From: Pseudofrankia saprophytica | GTDB lineage: Bacteria; Actinomycetota; Actinomycetes; Frankiales; Frankiaceae | Direction: 5' to 3' | Length of the DNA stretch: 64,000 nucleotides | Assembly (NCBI RefSeq): GCF_000235425.2 | Contig: NZ_KI912266.1 | Span: forward strand, 460,065 to 524,064 | Program-made: the position numbers and the translations under genes | Shown: positions 62,476 through 64,000 of the stretch, in pieces | Layout: every line of letters begins with the position of its first letter | How positions within the stretch are numbered: the stretch's first letter is position 1 | Notes under the pieces: model-generated | The model's database searches: none | What the model saw: only the letters and a program-made list of their open reading frames with translations | Told to the model about the DNA's origin: nothing

Positions 62476-62845
62476 GCCCGACGGCCGCCACCTCGGTGCC
62501 GCCTGGTCATCGCCATCACCATTTATGCACGACCCGTCCGGTTCTCATCGCCAGGCCGACCCGGGAGATCTCCGCCGACCTGCGACGCACACCGGCGGGC
62601 GGGCCGTAGGCTCGGGTGCGCATGTCCTCAGGTGACACGCCAGGGCCGCGGGCGGACCGGCCAACGGAGACCCGCCGCGGGGACCGGCGTGGGCCGGCAT
62701 CGTGGCCGGTACCGGCCAGCCGGCCGACGGCGCGCGCCGCACCGGGTGACGCGCGGCACGCCGCGCGGCGTGCCGCGCCGCCCGCGACGCACCGTGGACA
62801 TACGCGACCATGGTCACGACGCGCCGTGGACAGCCGGGAGATGAG
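62476..62845. other. Divergent intergenic region with a 28-bp palindrome
   Basis: About 370 bases between the glutaredoxin-like and HAD genes. It holds the perfect palindrome at 62751-62778 and a CGTGGACA direct repeat (62792-62799, 62825-62832) around GACCATGGTC. No gene is supported. Confidence 0.5.
62751..62778. promoter_or_regulatory. Perfect 28-bp GC-only palindrome
   Basis: GCGCGGCACGCCGC followed directly by its reverse complement, 68 bases before the HAD gene start. Operator or strong hairpin in the leader. Confidence 0.5.
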
Positions 62846-63736
62846 ATGTGGTTGCGACCACGCAAGGATGAACCGATCGCCACGGACGCGGCGGCCGCAG
62901 ACGCCGCCGCCACGGCCGCGTTGAAGGCGGCGGCCGAGCCCTCGCCGAAGCCGCCGCCGGACCCGACGGCCGCCGCGTTCTTCGACGTGGACAACACGAT
63001 GATGGCCGGCGCGTCGATCTTCTACTTCGCTCGCGGCCTCGCCGCCCGCGACTTCTTCGACTCCCGTGACCTGCTGAAGTTCGGCTGGCAGCACGTCAGC
63101 TACCGGCTGCGGGGCCTGGAGGACCCGAACGGCATGCACAACGCCAAGGAGGCGGCGCTCGCCTTCGTGGCCGGCCGGGAGGTCAGCGAGATCGTCCGCT
63201 ACGGCGAGGAGATCTACGACGAGCGGATGGCCGAGCAGATCTACTCGGGCACCCTCGCCCTCGCCCAGCAGCACCTGGACGCCGGCCACCGGGTCTGGCT
63301 GGTCACGGCCACGCCGGTGGAGCTCGCGTCGATCATCGCCCGCCGGCTGGGACTGACCGGCGCGCTCGGCACGGTCTCCGAGGTGATCGACGGCCGCTAC
63401 ACCGGCCACCTCGTCGGCGACCCGCTGCACGGCCCGGGCAAGGCGGCGGCCGTGCGAGCGCTCGCGGATCGCGAGCACCTGGACCTGGCCCGCTGCTGGG
63501 CCTACTCGGACTCGATCAACGACCTGCCGATGCTGTCCCTGGTGGGCAACCCGGTGGCGGTCAACCCGGATCCGGACCTGAAGGCGGCGTCCAGGGAACG
63601 CGACTGGGCGATCAAGGACTTCCGCACGGCCCGCAAGGCGGCCAAGGTCGGCATCCCCACCGCCGCCGGCCTCGGCGCCCTGGCCGGCGGCGTCGCCGCC
63701 GGCATGGCCCTCAAGCGCCGCTATGCGGACGTCTGA
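62846..63736 (+). CDS. HAD-IB family hydrolase (SerB-like)
   Basis: A 296-residue HAD protein: motif I AAFFDVDNTMMAGASIFYFA, motif II LVTATP (Thr), a Lys in GPGKAAAVRAL and motif IV CWAYSDSINDLPML. A C-terminal hydrophobic Gly/Ala stretch (AAGLGALAGGVAAGMAL) may associate with the membrane. The type resembles phosphoserine phosphatase-like proteins fused or adjacent to acyltransferases. An acyltransferase gene ends 30 bases away on the other strand, so a lipid-phosphate role is possible. ATG 62846 has GGGAG upstream. Confidence 0.87.
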   Translation: MWLRPRKDEPIATDAAAADAAATAALKAAAEPSPKPPPDPTAAAFFDVDNTMMAGASIFYFARGLAARDFFDSRDLLKFGWQHVSYRLRGLEDPNGMHNAKEAALAFVAGREVSEIVRYGEEIYDERMAEQIYSGTLALAQQHLDAGHRVWLVTATPVELASIIARRLGLTGALGTVSEVIDGRYTGHLVGDPLHGPGKAAAVRALADREHLDLARCWAYSDSINDLPMLSLVGNPVAVNPDPDLKAASRERDWAIKDFRTARKAAKVGIPTAAGLGALAGGVAAGMALKRRYADV

Positions 63737-63765
63737 CGTCTAGGAGAACCAGACACGTCTGACGT

Positions 63766-64000
63766 CTAGAAGAAGACCGAGCGGCGCTGCATGAGGAGGC
63801 CGTAGAGGGTGTGCTGGATGGTCTCGCGGATGCGGTCCGTGAGCTCGAAGACGAGCATCGGGTCGTCGGCGGCGGCCGCGGTGAACGGCGCGGTGGGCAC
63901 CGGCTCGCCGAACTCGATCAGCCACTTCGACGGCAGCGGGATCGTGCCGAGCAGGCCGAGCCACGGGAACGTCGGCGTCAGCGGGAAGTAGGGCAGGCCG
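63766..64000 (-). CDS. 1-acyl-glycerol-3-phosphate acyltransferase-like protein, C-terminal part
   Basis: The last 77 residues of a gene running off the right edge. LPYFPLTPTFPWLGLLG, PLPSKWLIEFGEPV and RETIQHTLYGLLMQRRSVFF fit the C-terminal part of actinobacterial PlsC-type lysophospholipid acyltransferases. The HxxxxD motif would lie outside the window. It is convergent with the HAD gene; the two stop codons sit in copies of a GTCTGACGTCTAG repeat. Confidence 0.75.
   Translation of the reverse strand, partial: GLPYFPLTPTFPWLGLLGTIPLPSKWLIEFGEPVPTAPFTAAAADDPMLVFELTDRIRETIQHTLYGLLMQRRSVFF

Overview
The window is about 73% GC with strong third-position GC bias. It carries actinobacterial hallmarks: GTG/TTG starts with GTGA or TGATG overlaps, an F420-type luciferase-like oxidoreductase, futalosine menaquinone genes, a Rex-hemACDB operon and a hopanoid glycosyltransferase (HpnB). 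Proline-, glycine- and alanine-rich insertions inside housekeeping enzymes add to a picture that best fits a Frankia-like member of the Actinomycetota. No tRNA, rRNA, CRISPR array, transposase or phage gene was seen.

Layout. (1) 1-10.1 kb, assimilatory sulfate reduction: a truncated Ser/Thr kinase, a ferredoxin-NADP reductase, sirohydrochlorin chelatase and a CobA-HemD fusion that together feed siroheme and electrons to the sir-(zinc ribbon)-cysH operon. A second Ser/Thr kinase and a decayed cysH/sir chimera lie between the siroheme gene and the operon. Upstream of sir is a short reading frame ending in a cysteine-rich tail, a probable cysteine attenuator. (2) 10.1-12.4 kb: a receiver-only response regulator and a helix-turn-helix regulator. 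(3) 12.4-19.7 kb: futalosine menaquinone genes (UbiD, UbiA, UbiX, mqnE, mqnA) with three small membrane proteins in between. (4) 19.8-24.8 kb: cytochrome c maturation system II (tlpA-ccdA-resB-resC).

(5) 24.8-40.8 kb: an accessory block with a secreted orphan protein, an ABC exporter behind a perfect 30-bp palindrome, a two-component system, an MmyB-type regulator, a VOC protein, a PfkB sugar kinase, three DJ-1/PfpI proteins, LysR, a cupin, HAD, MFS and SDR. In other actinobacteria, as I recall, hemL-phosphatase lies directly beside tlpA-ccdA-resBC. Here this block separates them, which makes it look like an insertion.

(6) 41-50 kb: phosphatase and hemL, an F420-type oxidoreductase, an unrecognised 912-residue Pro-rich protein paired with a His/Asp-rich protein, and hpnB. 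(7) 49.9-55.4 kb: a second ABC-2 exporter, then copA and copZ behind a CsoR-like operator. (8) 55.5-62.1 kb: the heme operon rex-hemA-hemC-hemD-hemB, with a near-consensus Rex site upstream. (9) 62.2-64 kb: a glutaredoxin-like protein, a SerB-like HAD protein and the end of an acyltransferase.

The core genes form one respiratory and tetrapyrrole theme: heme and siroheme synthesis, quinone, cytochrome c assembly, NADH sensing and copper handling. The most unusual items are the sulfur-gene remnant, the cysteine leader, the accessory block with its DJ-1 cluster, the Pro-rich/His-rich gene pair, and a family of dispersed hairpin repeats that sits inside or at the ends of coding regions.
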